The translations under genes were made by a program, and so were the position numbers. From the NCBI RefSeq assembly GCF_052078665.1, contig NZ_JBQJIK010000005.1, positions 1 through 64,000 of the forward strand: a stretch of DNA of 64,000 nt, written 5' to 3'. Under the pieces are notes generated by a model. That model did no database searches, was not told where the DNA came from, and saw only the letters and a program-made list of their open reading frames with translations. This stretch comes from Inquilinus sp052078665 (GTDB lineage Bacteria; Pseudomonadota; Alphaproteobacteria; DSM-16000; Inquilinaceae). Of this stretch, positions 1 through 8,856 are shown piece by piece. The first letter of the stretch is position 1. Every line of letters begins with the position of its first letter.

Positions 1-1650
1 CCCCAGCACCGCGGCGGTGGGCGTCGCCTCGACCTTCGCCTCGCCGATGGTGCCGTCCCATTCCAGGGTGGCGGCGCCGTCGGCGGCCAGAGTGGGCTTC
101 ACCGTCAGGTCGAGGTTGCCGGCGATCGGCTGGCCGACCAGGCCGGAGAAGCGGCTGAGATCGGCGGCGCTCAGGTGCAGGGTGCCGGCGCCGGACGGCG
201 CCATCCCGTCGCCTTGGCCGCTGGCGGTCAGCACCGCGCCGTCCAGCCGGGTCTCCAGCCGGTCGATCACCGCCTTGCCGGACTGGGTGGCGCTGCCGTC
301 GAGGCTGAGCTGCAGGCTGCGCCCGGCCGCGGCCTCCATCTGCGGGTCGCCGAGCGCCAGGCCGGCGGCGGAGGCGGTGACGTGGAGGTTGATCGGGGCG
401 TCGGGATCGGAGAACGGGCCCTGCGGCGTCGCCGTCAGGTCGACCGCCAGCGTGTCGGCGCCGTAGGGGGCCTGGCGCAGCCCGGCGCCGCGGATTGCGG
501 CGGCCACGACCGGCGCGTCCAGGGCGCCCTTGGCGGTGCCGTCGACCGCCAGCGAGTCCCAGCCGGTGCCCGGCGGCAGCAGGGTGGCGAAGCCGGCGGC
601 GGCGCCGGCCTGCAGCTTGTAGGCGAGATCGACCTGGTTGCCGGTCGGGTCCACGCTGCCGGTCACCGAGACGCTGCCGGCCGCGGCCGTGGCGTCGAGC
701 TGGCGGATGGAGATCTGGCCGGCATCGGCGATCTCGGCCTCGGCCTGCAGCGTCGTCCGGCCCTGCAGCAGGGCGGCGATCCCCGCCGGGGCCAGCTTGG
801 CCGCGTCGGCGTTGAGATCGACGGTCAGGCGCCGGCGACCCTCGCCGGGCTCGATCCGGACCTGGCCGTCGACCCCGCCGAGGTCGCCGACCTTGCCGGA
901 CAGGGTGGCGCGCCAGTCGGACAGCGTGCCGGTGCCGTCGAGCTTCAGGTCGACCGGCGGTTGCCCGGGGAACTGGGCCATGGTGGCGATCAGGCCGCCC
1001 GGCGGCTCCTGCACCGACACGGCGACGTCGAGCTGCTCAGTCGACGGGATGAAGGCCAGCCGGGCGGTGATGTCGCCGGCCGCGCCGTCCAGCCGCCGGA
1101 CCGCGAGGTTGGCCGCCAGCCCCTGCGACGGGTCGCCCAGCTGGGCGTCGCCGGCCGCGCTCAGCGTCGCCGCCAGCCCGGCGACGGCCGGGCCGATCGC
1201 GATCCGCTCGACATTCAGCCGGTCGAGCCGGATGTCGACCGGCAGCCGCGGCAGCGAGAAGCCGGTGGAACTGGGCTCCGGCTCCGGCTCGGCACCGCCG
1301 GCGGGCAGGCGGTCGACCGTGACCGTGCCGGCCTCGACCGCGTCGACCCGCAGTGTGCGGCGCAGCAGCGCCGACGGGCTCCAGGCCAGCCGGGCCCAGT
1401 CGACCGTCACCATCGGGCCTTTCGGGTCTGACACCGCGACGTCGCGCACCGTCATGTCGAAGGGCACGAAGCCCTCGATCGCGCCGACCGAGACCTGCAT
1501 CTCCGGCGAGCTCGCCAGGCTGCCGGCCTGGTCGGCGATCAGGCGCTTGCCGGGGCCGGTCTGCGCCGCCGCGAAGACGATCAGCAGCAGCGCGACCGGC
1601 AGGCCGATGACGACCGCCAGGACGATGAGGAGGATTCTGAGAGCGCGCAT
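1..1650 (-). CDS. tamB: Translocation and assembly module subunit TamB (N-terminal part, truncated by window edge)
   Basis: The reading frame stays open from the ATG at 1650 to the first base of the window, giving 550 codons of a protein that must continue outside. The N-terminus has a single membrane anchor (about residues 5-24, LRILLIVLAVVIGLPVALLL) followed by long, repetitive, beta-rich sequence full of short hydrophobic/polar alternations and Gly/Asp turns, typical of the TamB/AsmA-like family. TamB spans the periplasm and works with the outer-membrane barrel TamA in moving proteins or lipids to the outer membrane. The start overlaps the tamA stop (TGATG), so the two are translationally coupled. 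Identification rests on the architecture plus the tamA partner; the diagnostic C-terminal domain is not in view. Confidence 0.9.
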   Translation of the reverse strand, partial: MRALRILLIVLAVVIGLPVALLLIVFAAAQTGPGKRLIADQAGSLASSPEMQVSVGAIEGFVPFDMTVRDVAVSDPKGPMVTVDWARLAWSPSALLRRTLRVDAVEAGTVTVDRLPAGGAEPEPEPSSTGFSLPRLPVDIRLDRLNVERIAIGPAVAGLAATLSAAGDAQLGDPSQGLAANLAVRRLDGAAGDITARLAFIPSTEQLDVAVSVQEPPGGLIATMAQFPGQPPVDLKLDGTGTLSDWRATLSGKVGDLGGVDGQVRIEPGEGRRRLTVDLNADAAKLAPAGIAALLQGRTTLQAEAEIADAGQISIRQLDATAAAGSVSVTGSVDPTGNQVDLAYKLQAGAAAGFATLLPPGTGWDSLAVDGTAKGALDAPVVAAAIRGAGLRQAPYGADTLAVDLTATPQGPFSDPDAPINLHVTASAAGLALGDPQMEAAAGRSLQLSLDGSATQSGKAVIDRLETRLDGAVLTASGQGDGMAPSGAGTLHLSAADLSRFSGLVGQPIAGNLDLTVKPTLAADGAATLEWDGTIGEAKVEATPTAAVLG

Positions 1651-3626
1651 CAGAAGGCCTGCCCGATGCTGATGTAGAGCTGGAAGCTGTCGTCGCTCTC
1701 GCGCTTGTTCAGCGGGATGGCGATGTCGGCGCGGATCGGCCCGATGCCGGTGTAGTAGCGGGCGCCCAGCCCGGCGGCGTACTGGAGGTCGCTGCCGAAA
1801 TCCGGGACGCTCTTCTCGTAGACGCCGCCGGCGTCGAAGAACGGCACGATGCCGATCGTGTCGGTGATCTTGTAGCGCAGCTCCAGGCTGCCGATGATCG
1901 AGCTGAGGCCCCCGGTCGGGTTGTCGTTCTTATCCAGCGGGCCGATGCTCTGGTACTTGTAGCCGCGCACGCTGCCGCCGCCGCCGGCATAGAGCCGCTT
2001 GTCGGGCGGCACGTCGGCGATGTCCGGCCCGGCGATGCTGCTGATGCCCAGCTGCCCGGCCAGGACGATGTCGCCATCGCCGCCCGACAGGTCGAGATAG
2101 GCCGACCCCAGCGCCTTGGCCACGATCATGTCGACCGAGGAGCCGAGGAAGGTCGGGTAGGGGGTCAGCGACAGCTGCGCCCGGTAGCCGTTGGTCGGGT
2201 TCAGCAGGCTGTCGGTGGTGTCGATCTTGGCGCCGAGCGGAATGCCGACGAAGGTGTAGTCCCACTCGCCCTCGTCGTTCTCGACATGGCCGGTCTCGAA
2301 GCTGAGCCCGGCCAGCAGGTCGATCTGCTTGGTGTATTTGTAGGTGGCGATGCCCTGCACCAGGCCGCGGGTGCTGGTGTAGGCGTCCAGCACCTCGCGC
2401 ACCGCCTCGGCCTTGGCGTCGAGCGTGGTGTTGCGGTCGAAGAAGCCCGGCACCTTCAGCGAGACGCCGAACTTGAAGTTCGGCTCGGTGGCGTCGTTGT
2501 AGCCGAGGCCGCTGACCTCGCCGTCGATCCGCAGCTGCTCGGCCCCGCCCCACAGGTTGCGGTGGCCCCAATAGGCATTCACCCCGGCGCCGTAATTGGT
2601 CTCGTAATTGGCGCCGAAGCCGATGAAGCGCAGCGGCCGCTCCTGCACCGCGATGGTCACCGGGACATTGCCCTGCGCGTCCACCTGGTCCGCGGTGGTG
2701 ACGCGGACGCTGCTGAACACGCCCAGATCGGTCAGATCCTTGCGCAGGTCCTGGACCTGCTGCGGCGAGTAGACCTGGCCGGTGACGAAGGGCACGCGGC
2801 TCTGGATGAAGCTCTCCCGGACCGTCTCCTCGCCTTCCACGGTCACCGGGCCGAAGCCGGCCTTGGGCCCGGGGTCCAGCACCTCGGTCAGGTCCATGGT
2901 CTGGTCGGCATGGTCGACCACCGCATCGCGCGACGGCACCTTGGCCAGCGGATAGCCCTGGTCGTTCATCTGCGCCACCATCGCGCCCTCGGCGCTGAGG
3001 ATGGTGCCCGACAGCGCCGGCTTGCCGGGATCGAGGCCGAGTGGCGTGCGGTCGATCACCAGCGGCAGCTGGTCCGACCCCTGGGTGTCGGTCAGCCGCA
3101 CGGTCCCGAACTTATAAGATGGACCGAGATCGATCTTGATCGAGACCTTGACCGGATCCTTGCCCTGCCGCGCCGTCAGCCGGTCGATCAGCCCGGGATC
3201 GTCCATCGGCAGGCCGTCGATGGTGATGTGGACCTCGCCGCCGTAATAGGACAGGGCACCCAGCGCGCCGTACAGCCGGTCGCGGTCGGCCAGCGCCCGG
3301 CGGACCAGCCCGACCGGGCCGGAGGGCGGGCTGGACTGCAGCTTCAGCAGGTTCGAGGCGCCGGTCAGCGCCGCGGTCGCGTTCTCGTCCGGGATCGGCT
3401 CCAGCGTCGCCGCATAGGGCAGCTCGTCGGGCAGCGGCGCCGCCTCGGTCGCCGCGTCGCCATCGGTGGCCGGCGCCTCGTCCTGGGCCAGCAGGACGGC
3501 CGAGGGAACCAATGCGGCGAGGAGGCCGAGCCACCCGAGTCTGCCCAGTCTTGCCCGCAATCCCAAGCTCCCCACTTCGCCGCGCGCCCGTATTGCTGCC
3601 GCCGTTCGCGCTTCGGTTGATGCCAT
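1650..3626 (-). CDS. tamA: Outer-membrane assembly factor TamA (Omp85 family)
   Basis: A 658-residue protein with a long basic N-region and a hydrophobic signal segment (about residues 30-47) ending near AQDEAP. POTRA-like repeats follow (about residues 70-330, including the VEGEETVRESFIQSRVPF stretch), then a C-terminal Omp85/surface-antigen beta-barrel with the typical late motif GGGGSVRGYKYQSIG and a terminal strand ending in aromatic Phe (SIGQAF). Length and domain order match TamA of alphaproteobacteria. It sits directly upstream of tamB with a one-base stop/start overlap. The start ATG at 3626 lacks a strong Shine-Dalgarno sequence; a GTG about 17 codons downstream would give a more ordinary signal peptide, so the true start is uncertain. 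The 200 bases to typA must hold two divergent promoters. Confidence 0.93.
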   Translation of the reverse strand: MASTEARTAAAIRARGEVGSLGLRARLGRLGWLGLLAALVPSAVLLAQDEAPATDGDAATEAAPLPDELPYAATLEPIPDENATAALTGASNLLKLQSSPPSGPVGLVRRALADRDRLYGALGALSYYGGEVHITIDGLPMDDPGLIDRLTARQGKDPVKVSIKIDLGPSYKFGTVRLTDTQGSDQLPLVIDRTPLGLDPGKPALSGTILSAEGAMVAQMNDQGYPLAKVPSRDAVVDHADQTMDLTEVLDPGPKAGFGPVTVEGEETVRESFIQSRVPFVTGQVYSPQQVQDLRKDLTDLGVFSSVRVTTADQVDAQGNVPVTIAVQERPLRFIGFGANYETNYGAGVNAYWGHRNLWGGAEQLRIDGEVSGLGYNDATEPNFKFGVSLKVPGFFDRNTTLDAKAEAVREVLDAYTSTRGLVQGIATYKYTKQIDLLAGLSFETGHVENDEGEWDYTFVGIPLGAKIDTTDSLLNPTNGYRAQLSLTPYPTFLGSSVDMIVAKALGSAYLDLSGGDGDIVLAGQLGISSIAGPDIADVPPDKRLYAGGGGSVRGYKYQSIGPLDKNDNPTGGLSSIIGSLELRYKITDTIGIVPFFDAGGVYEKSVPDFGSDLQYAAGLGARYYTGIGPIRADIAIPLNKRESDDSFQLYISIGQAF

Positions 3627-3826
3627 GATGGGAACACATACTGGTAGGCTTTCGTTGCCTTAAATTCGCTCTCGACTTTTCGACGATTTGCCGGCCTCGG
3701 CTTGCGTTTGGCGCCGATCTGCCTATATTGCGCTGCAACGGCGGCTGGGGCGTTGCGAAGGCGACCCCGTCCGCCGTCCTTTGTTTTGCCCGCACGCTTC
3801 CCGCCCTCCCGCCCCCTGGACGGACC

Positions 3827-5647
3827 ATGGATATCCGGAACATCGCCATCATCGCCCATGTCGATCATGGCAAGACCACCCTGATCGACGTGCTGCTGCG
3901 CCAGTCGGGGGCCTTCCGCGACAACCAGGTGGTGGCGGAGCGGATCATGGACTCGAACGACCTCGAGCGCGAGCGCGGCATCACCATCCTGGCGAAATGC
4001 ACGTCGCTGGTGTGGAAGGACGTCCGCATCAACATCGTCGACACGCCGGGCCACGCCGATTTCGGCGGCGAGGTCGAGCGCATCCTGAACATGGTCGACG
4101 GCGTGGTGGTGCTGGTCGACGCGGCCGAAGGGCCGCTGCCGCAGACCAAGTTCGTCACCGGCAAGGCGCTGAAGCTGGGGCTGCGGCCGATCGTGCTGGT
4201 CAACAAATGCGACCGGCCGGATGCCCGCCCGCACCAGGTGCATGACGAGGTGTTCGACCTGTTCGCGGCGCTCGACGCCAATGACGACCAGCTCGACTTC
4301 CCGACCCTGTTCTCCTCGGCCAAGCAGGGCTGGGCGGCGGAGAGCCTGGAGGCGGAGCGGACCGACATGGCGCCGCTGTTCGACCTGGTGCTGCGCCACG
4401 TGCCGGCGCCGAAGATCGAGGAAGACCAGTCCTTCCGCATGCTGGCCACCACGGTTGAGGCCAACCCCTATCTCGGCCGGGTGCTGACCGGCCGCATCCG
4501 CTCCGGCACGGTCAAGCCGAACATGACGGTCAAGGCGCTGTCGCGCGACGGCCAGACGATCGAGACCGGCCGGATCAGCCGGGTGCTGGCCTTCCGCGGC
4601 ATCGAGCGCCAGCCGATCGAGTCCGGCGAGGCCGGCGACATCGTCGCCATCGCCGGGCTGGAGACCGCGACCGTCGCCGACACCATCTGCGACCTGAACG
4701 TGACCGAGGCCTTCGCGGCCCAGCCGATCGACCCGCCGACCATCGCCATGACCTTCTCGGTCAATGACAGCCCGCTGGCCGGCACCGAGGGCGACAAGGT
4801 CACCAGCCGCGTCATCCGCGCCCGCCTGCTGCGCGAGGCCGAGGGCAATGTCGCGCTGAAGATCACCGAGACCGCCGAGAAGGACGCCTTCGAGGTGGCC
4901 GGCCGCGGCGAGCTGCAGCTCGGCATCCTGATCGAGACGATGCGCCGCGAGGGCTTCGAGCTGTCGATCAGCCGGCCGCGCGTGGTCTACCAGACCGACG
5001 AGTCGGGCAACCAGCTGGAGCCGATCGAGGAAGTGACGATCGACGTCGACGAGGAGCATTCCGGCGTCGTCGTGCAGAAGCTGTCCGAGCGCAAGGGCGA
5101 GCTCCTGGAGATGCGGCCCTCGGGCGGCGACAAGCAGCGCCTGGTGATGCTGGTGCCGACCCGCGGCCTGATCGGCTACCAGGGCGAGTTCATGACCGAC
5201 ACCCGCGGCACCGGCGTGCTGAACCGGATCTTCCACGACTACGCCCCGCACAAGGGCGCCATCGCCTCGCGCCACACCGGCGTCCTGATCTCCAACGCCC
5301 AGGGCGAGGCCGTGGCCTATGCGCTGTGGAACCTGGAGGATCGCGGCCCGATGCTGATCGAGCCGCAGGTCCGGGTCTACCAGGGCATGATCATCGGCGA
5401 GCACACCCGCGGCAACGACCTCGAGGTCAATGTGCTGAAGGGCAAGCAGCTGACCAACATCCGCACCACCAGCAAGGACGAGGCGGTGCGCCTGACCCCG
5501 CCGATCCAGATGACGCTGGAGCGGGCGCTGACCTACATCAACGACGACGAGCTGGTCGAGGTCACGCCGAAGACTATCCGCCTGCGCAAGCAGTTGCTGG
5601 ACCCGAACGAGCGCAAGAGGATCGAGCGCCAGAAGAAAGAAGCCTGA
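3827..5647 (+). CDS. typA: Ribosome-associated GTPase TypA/BipA
   Basis: A 606-residue translational GTPase. The G1 motif AHVDHGKTTL is at residues 9-18, and the switch and G3 region reads ERERGITILAK and DTPGHADFGGEVER. The G4 motif is NKCD. After the GTPase come the domain II beta-barrel, the EF-G-like domains III and V, and the TypA-specific C-terminal domain (TRGTGVLNRIFHDY, then EVTPKTIRLRKQLLDPNERKR). BipA binds ribosomes and helps 50S assembly and growth under stress or cold. The frame is open further upstream, but the ATG at 3827 begins the conserved MDIRNIAIIAHVDHG. The gene is convergent with the AI-2E-family gene; the two stops are three bases apart. Confidence 0.97.
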   Translation: MDIRNIAIIAHVDHGKTTLIDVLLRQSGAFRDNQVVAERIMDSNDLERERGITILAKCTSLVWKDVRINIVDTPGHADFGGEVERILNMVDGVVVLVDAAEGPLPQTKFVTGKALKLGLRPIVLVNKCDRPDARPHQVHDEVFDLFAALDANDDQLDFPTLFSSAKQGWAAESLEAERTDMAPLFDLVLRHVPAPKIEEDQSFRMLATTVEANPYLGRVLTGRIRSGTVKPNMTVKALSRDGQTIETGRISRVLAFRGIERQPIESGEAGDIVAIAGLETATVADTICDLNVTEAFAAQPIDPPTIAMTFSVNDSPLAGTEGDKVTSRVIRARLLREAEGNVALKITETAEKDAFEVAGRGELQLGILIETMRREGFELSISRPRVVYQTDESGNQLEPIEEVTIDVDEEHSGVVVQKLSERKGELLEMRPSGGDKQRLVMLVPTRGLIGYQGEFMTDTRGTGVLNRIFHDYAPHKGAIASRHTGVLISNAQGEAVAYALWNLEDRGPMLIEPQVRVYQGMIIGEHTRGNDLEVNVLKGKQLTNIRTTSKDEAVRLTPPIQMTLERALTYINDDELVEVTPKTIRLRKQLLDPNERKRIERQKKEA

Positions 5648-5650
5648 GGC

Positions 5651-7501
5651 TCAGGCCGCGGCGATGCCGGACGGCTCCGGCATCGCCTCGCTCTCGCCGC
5701 CGTCGCCGTCCCCGAGCGGTTTCGGAATCCATTGCATCACCGCCGCGACGATGGTGCCGAAGCCGCGGGTGACGACCGTGTGCGCGTCGAGCCCGTCCGG
5801 TATCTCCCCGGACAGGTCCCGCGGCCCCAGCAGGCCGACCATCAGCATGGCGTCCGGCCCGATGCGCCGGCGCAGCCGCCGGATCAGCCGGCCCAGCTGG
5901 TGCTCGGCCACGGCGCCGGCATGGGCCACCATCACCACCGGACCGTCGACCGCCTCGGGCACGGCCCCGCCGCGGTCGCTGTAGCGGCAGGCGATGCCCT
6001 TCTCGGCCAGCAGCTGGCCGGTCATCAGCGCGGCGGCCTGGTCCAGCTCGTCCCGCGCGCCGAGGCACAGCACGGCGGGCGGCGTGTCCTGCCCGTCCTC
6101 GTCGAGATCCGCGACCGCCGCCAGGATGCCGCCCCAGACCGCGGCGCGCTGGAGGCCGTCCAGCGCTCCCCGCTGCCGGTCGGCCTGGGCCATGTGGATG
6201 GCCGGCAGGATCATGCTCTCGAACAGCGCCTGCCGGGACTGGCTCAGCAGCCCGCGCTCGGCCAGCTCCGACGCCTCCAGCGGATCGCCGGCCAGGATGC
6301 GCTGGTAGAAATGCGCCTCCGGCGTCAGCGCCGGCGTGCTGCCCAGGAGCACGTCGAGGAAGCCGAACTGCGGCACGTGCCGGCCCAGCACGGCCAGGCA
6401 GACCGTCAGCGGCACCGCCAGCAGCAGCCCGGGAATGCCCCACAGGGTCAGCCAGAAGATGGTGGCGAACAGAATGGCGAAGGGCGACAGGCCGGTGCTG
6501 CCGCCATACAGCAGCGGCTCCCCGACATTGACGGTGATCAGGTCCAGCACCACGAACAGCGCGATCGTCGCCAGCGGCATCAGCCAGCCGGGATCGACGG
6601 CGAAGGCCAGGATGGTCGGCAGCAGCGCGGCGGCGATGGTCCCGACCAGCGGGATGAAGCGCAGCACCGCCGCGAGCAGGCCCCACAGTACGGGGTTGGG
6701 CACGCCGATGACCCAGAGGCCGATGCCGAAGGCCGCGCCGTAGCCGAAGTTCAGCACCGCCTGCGCCAGCAGGAATCGGCTCAGCCGCTGCGCCGCGTCG
6801 TCCATGGCCGCGGTGGCGCGGGTCAGGTCCTTGGACCCGAGCAGCCAGATCAGCCGGTTCCGCAGATCCTCCCGCTCCAGCAGCATGAACACCGAGAAGA
6901 TCAGGACGACGCCGATGATGGCGAAGGGCTCGATCAGCGGCGCGCCGACCTCCCAGGCCAGCTGCAGCGGCGTCAGCGCCGGCGGCACCAGCTGCACCGG
7001 GACCGGCTTGCCCTGCGCGCCCTCCGCGGCCATCGGGGCCAAGCCCATCGGGCCGGCCGCGACCCGCTCGGTCGCCTCCTCCGACAGGCGGGCCACCATG
7101 GCCATCAGCCGGTCGATCAGCCCGCCGCCCGGCGCGACCTCCTTGATCGACTGGATCTTCGCCTCGAGGTTGCTCTGGTATCGCGGCAGGTTGCCGGCCA
7201 GGTCGATCGCCTGGCCGGCGACCAGCACGATGAACACCACCGCCGCGATCGACAGGGCGACGATCACGACCAGCACCGCCGGGGTCCGCGGCAGCCCCAG
7301 CTTGCGCAGCTGCAGCACCACCGGGGCCATGGCGAAGCTGATCAGCAGCGCCAGCGAGAACGGGATCAGCACGTCGCGGCCGAAATACAGCGCCGCGCTC
7401 GCCGCCAGGATCACCAGGATGCCGTTGGTCGAGGACAACGCGCCGATCTTGTCGGTCAGCGGGGTCAGGCTGCGGGGGGATCGGCCGGGTTCGGACAGCA
7501 T
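5651..7501 (-). CDS. AI-2E family transporter with long C-terminal soluble extension
   Basis: A 616-residue protein. Residues about 20-370 are the AI-2E transporter family (PF01594-like): an N-terminal TM pair, a soluble segment (about 95-185), then several TM helices with the family-like stretches LRFIPLVGTIAAALLP and FWLTLWGIPGLLLAVPLTVCLAVLGRH. Family members are about 350 residues. Here about 240 residues follow, ending in an alpha/beta region (LCLGARDELDQAAALM, GPVVMVAHAGAVAE, LMVGLLGPRDLSG) that resembles a Rossmann-like B12-binding fold without an obvious cofactor His. Substrate is unknown; the AI-2 name is historical for most members. The start ATG at 7501 has no clear ribosome site. 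An alternative view is that the extension is a generic ligand-sensing domain. Confidence 0.85.
   Translation of the reverse strand: MLSEPGRSPRSLTPLTDKIGALSSTNGILVILAASAALYFGRDVLIPFSLALLISFAMAPVVLQLRKLGLPRTPAVLVVIVALSIAAVVFIVLVAGQAIDLAGNLPRYQSNLEAKIQSIKEVAPGGGLIDRLMAMVARLSEEATERVAAGPMGLAPMAAEGAQGKPVPVQLVPPALTPLQLAWEVGAPLIEPFAIIGVVLIFSVFMLLEREDLRNRLIWLLGSKDLTRATAAMDDAAQRLSRFLLAQAVLNFGYGAAFGIGLWVIGVPNPVLWGLLAAVLRFIPLVGTIAAALLPTILAFAVDPGWLMPLATIALFVVLDLITVNVGEPLLYGGSTGLSPFAILFATIFWLTLWGIPGLLLAVPLTVCLAVLGRHVPQFGFLDVLLGSTPALTPEAHFYQRILAGDPLEASELAERGLLSQSRQALFESMILPAIHMAQADRQRGALDGLQRAAVWGGILAAVADLDEDGQDTPPAVLCLGARDELDQAAALMTGQLLAEKGIACRYSDRGGAVPEAVDGPVVMVAHAGAVAEHQLGRLIRRLRRRIGPDAMLMVGLLGPRDLSGEIPDGLDAHTVVTRGFGTIVAAVMQWIPKPLGDGDGGESEAMPEPSGIAAA
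5661..5686. terminator. Perfect 10-bp inverted repeat at convergent gene ends
   Basis: Arms gcgatgccgg and ccggcatcgc flank a six-base loop. The repeat lies 14 bases past the typA stop, inside the 3' end of the convergent AI-2E-family gene. A second, shorter stem (gcctga/tcaggc, 5642-5656) overlaps both stop codons. No U-tract follows, so it may act as a weak or Rho-assisted terminator, or only stabilise mRNA ends. Confidence 0.4.
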
Positions 7502-7624
7502 CTGGGCACGGGCGGAAGCCTGGGGCGGAGAGGGAACGCGGCAGCCGAACCGGCAGTTCCCGTCGGCATGCCGGCTCGCCTTGTCTTCTCGTCCGAGGCG
7601 TTTCGGCCGGTCGTGCCCCCGCTG

Positions 7625-8386
7625 CTACGCCGAGAGGCCGCTGCCGGTCGCTTTCGGCGGCTGTTGGGCCGGCGCGGCCGGTATTCCCTTTTCCGCCGAG
7701 ACGATCGTGTTGCGGATCGCCTGCGTGACCATCTGCTGGAGGACCGCCCAATCCTCGGGTAGCCTGCCTGCGGTCAGATTTGTCACCGTCACCTTGACGG
7801 CCCTCCCCGCCACCATGGTCTGGCCCGAGACGGTCCGGGTGGCTCCCTTGAGGCCTCGTGGCGCCATTGGGCCCAGACTGTCCTGGCTGATGGTCAGGCC
7901 GAAGTAGACGGCAATGTCGTCGGAGCCGAGATAGCGTATGTCGCTGGCCGTCCCCCCTTGGGGTGATTTTGCCAGCGCCTCGCGGAACTGTGGCAGAAGG
8001 CGCCGGTTGAGAAGGTCGATCAGCTTCGGGTTCGACAAGAACGTCACATACATCTCCCGGTCCATGACCTGCCGGCCCGACCGAGGCGGCGAGGGATCGA
8101 CGCTGAAGACCACGCGGCTAATGCTCCAGCTTCCATCGGACGGCTGAGGCTCCTTTTCGCCGCAAGGCCGGAACACCGCCAGAATCTGTGTCCCTTGCGC
8201 TTCAGCCATCCTGGATCGGCGGAGCTCGGCTCCGAGCCTGTCGGACTCGTCCGACAGGCAATAGCCCGCAGGCGCGACCGCCTGGAAGGGCGGCATGCCT
8301 GACTGCGATGTGGAAGGCAGCGACGCCTGGCCGGTGCAGGCCGAGAGCGCCGTCAGAACGACGGCCAGTCCGAACAATCGCATCAT
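7625..8386 (-). CDS. Putative lipoprotein of unknown function
   Basis: A 253-residue protein beginning MMRLFGLAVVLTALSAC, a lipoprotein signal peptide with lipobox LSAC and the lipidated Cys at residue 17. I do not recognise the mature domain. It has a conserved-looking core (about residues 95-235) with alternating hydrophobic and polar sequence (REMYVTFLSNPKLIDLLNRRLLPQF, DIAVYFGLTISQDSLGPMAPRG) and a Pro-rich tail. The ATG pair at 8386/8383 is preceded by a strong purine-rich site (GGAGGGGG). The frame is open upstream, but that part carries no signal and overlaps the next gene. It is first of three consecutive exported unknowns on this strand. Confidence 0.75.
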   Translation of the reverse strand: MMRLFGLAVVLTALSACTGQASLPSTSQSGMPPFQAVAPAGYCLSDESDRLGAELRRSRMAEAQGTQILAVFRPCGEKEPQPSDGSWSISRVVFSVDPSPPRSGRQVMDREMYVTFLSNPKLIDLLNRRLLPQFREALAKSPQGGTASDIRYLGSDDIAVYFGLTISQDSLGPMAPRGLKGATRTVSGQTMVAGRAVKVTVTNLTAGRLPEDWAVLQQMVTQAIRNTIVSAEKGIPAAPAQQPPKATGSGLSA

Positions 8387-8453
8387 GAAATCCCCCTCCG
8401 TACCCGGGAAGCCTAGCGCGACGGCGCCCTGGCGGCGATGGGATTCCGGTTCG

Positions 8454-8735
8454 TCAGCACGGCAAGAAGTTCGACCAGCGGCCGTCGGCTCCGCAGGTGG
8501 TGCACTGGTACTGCTGGCAGGCCCCGCCGCCCGGCGGATAGGACGCGCAGAGCCGCGCGACGTGCCCGGGCGGATAGGACCGCTCCGCCCGCATGCAGGA
8601 GCCGGCCGCGAGCCGATAGCTCTGGGCGGGCTGGCTGCTGTTCTGGGTGGTTGTGCGGTCCGTCGGACGGTCAACGGCCTGGGATGCCTGCGGCACGATA
8701 GTGGCCAGGGCCAGGACGAGGAATCGGAGGCGCAT
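8454..8735 (-). CDS. Small secreted cysteine-rich protein
   Basis: A 93-residue protein with a Sec signal peptide (residues 1-20, cleavage after SQA likely). The mature part of about 73 residues has a Thr/Ser/Gln-rich linker and then six cysteines (47, 63, 73, 78, 81, 93) in the last half. An internal near-repeat, SYPPG, occurs at 53-57 and 65-69. Six Cys in an exported domain suggest three disulfides and a compact periplasmic or extracellular fold. No family is recognised. The ATG at 8735 has GGAG six bases upstream. The open frame extends upstream to 8846, but that extension has no signal sequence. Confidence 0.65.
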   Translation of the reverse strand: MRLRFLVLALATIVPQASQAVDRPTDRTTTQNSSQPAQSYRLAAGSCMRAERSYPPGHVARLCASYPPGGGACQQYQCTTCGADGRWSNFLPC

Positions 8736-8856
8736 CTGAATCTCCACAATGCAGATGAAAATAGATGAACGAATGAGGCGACGCTCTGAAGGCCGGCCAA
8801 TTATGCCGGCCCAATGGATGACTGTCGTGACATGCGGTCGAGTCAACTCGTGAGCG

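Noticed and set aside
3365..5404. A 679-codon frame on the minus strand opposite typA
   Set aside because: It is antisense to a clear TypA gene, rich in His/Arg/Asp/Leu as shadow frames are, and has no motif or ribosome site.
7625..8386. A defence or toxin role for the lipoprotein cluster
   Set aside because: No toxin, nuclease or immunity motif is seen in any of the three proteins; export signals alone do not support it.
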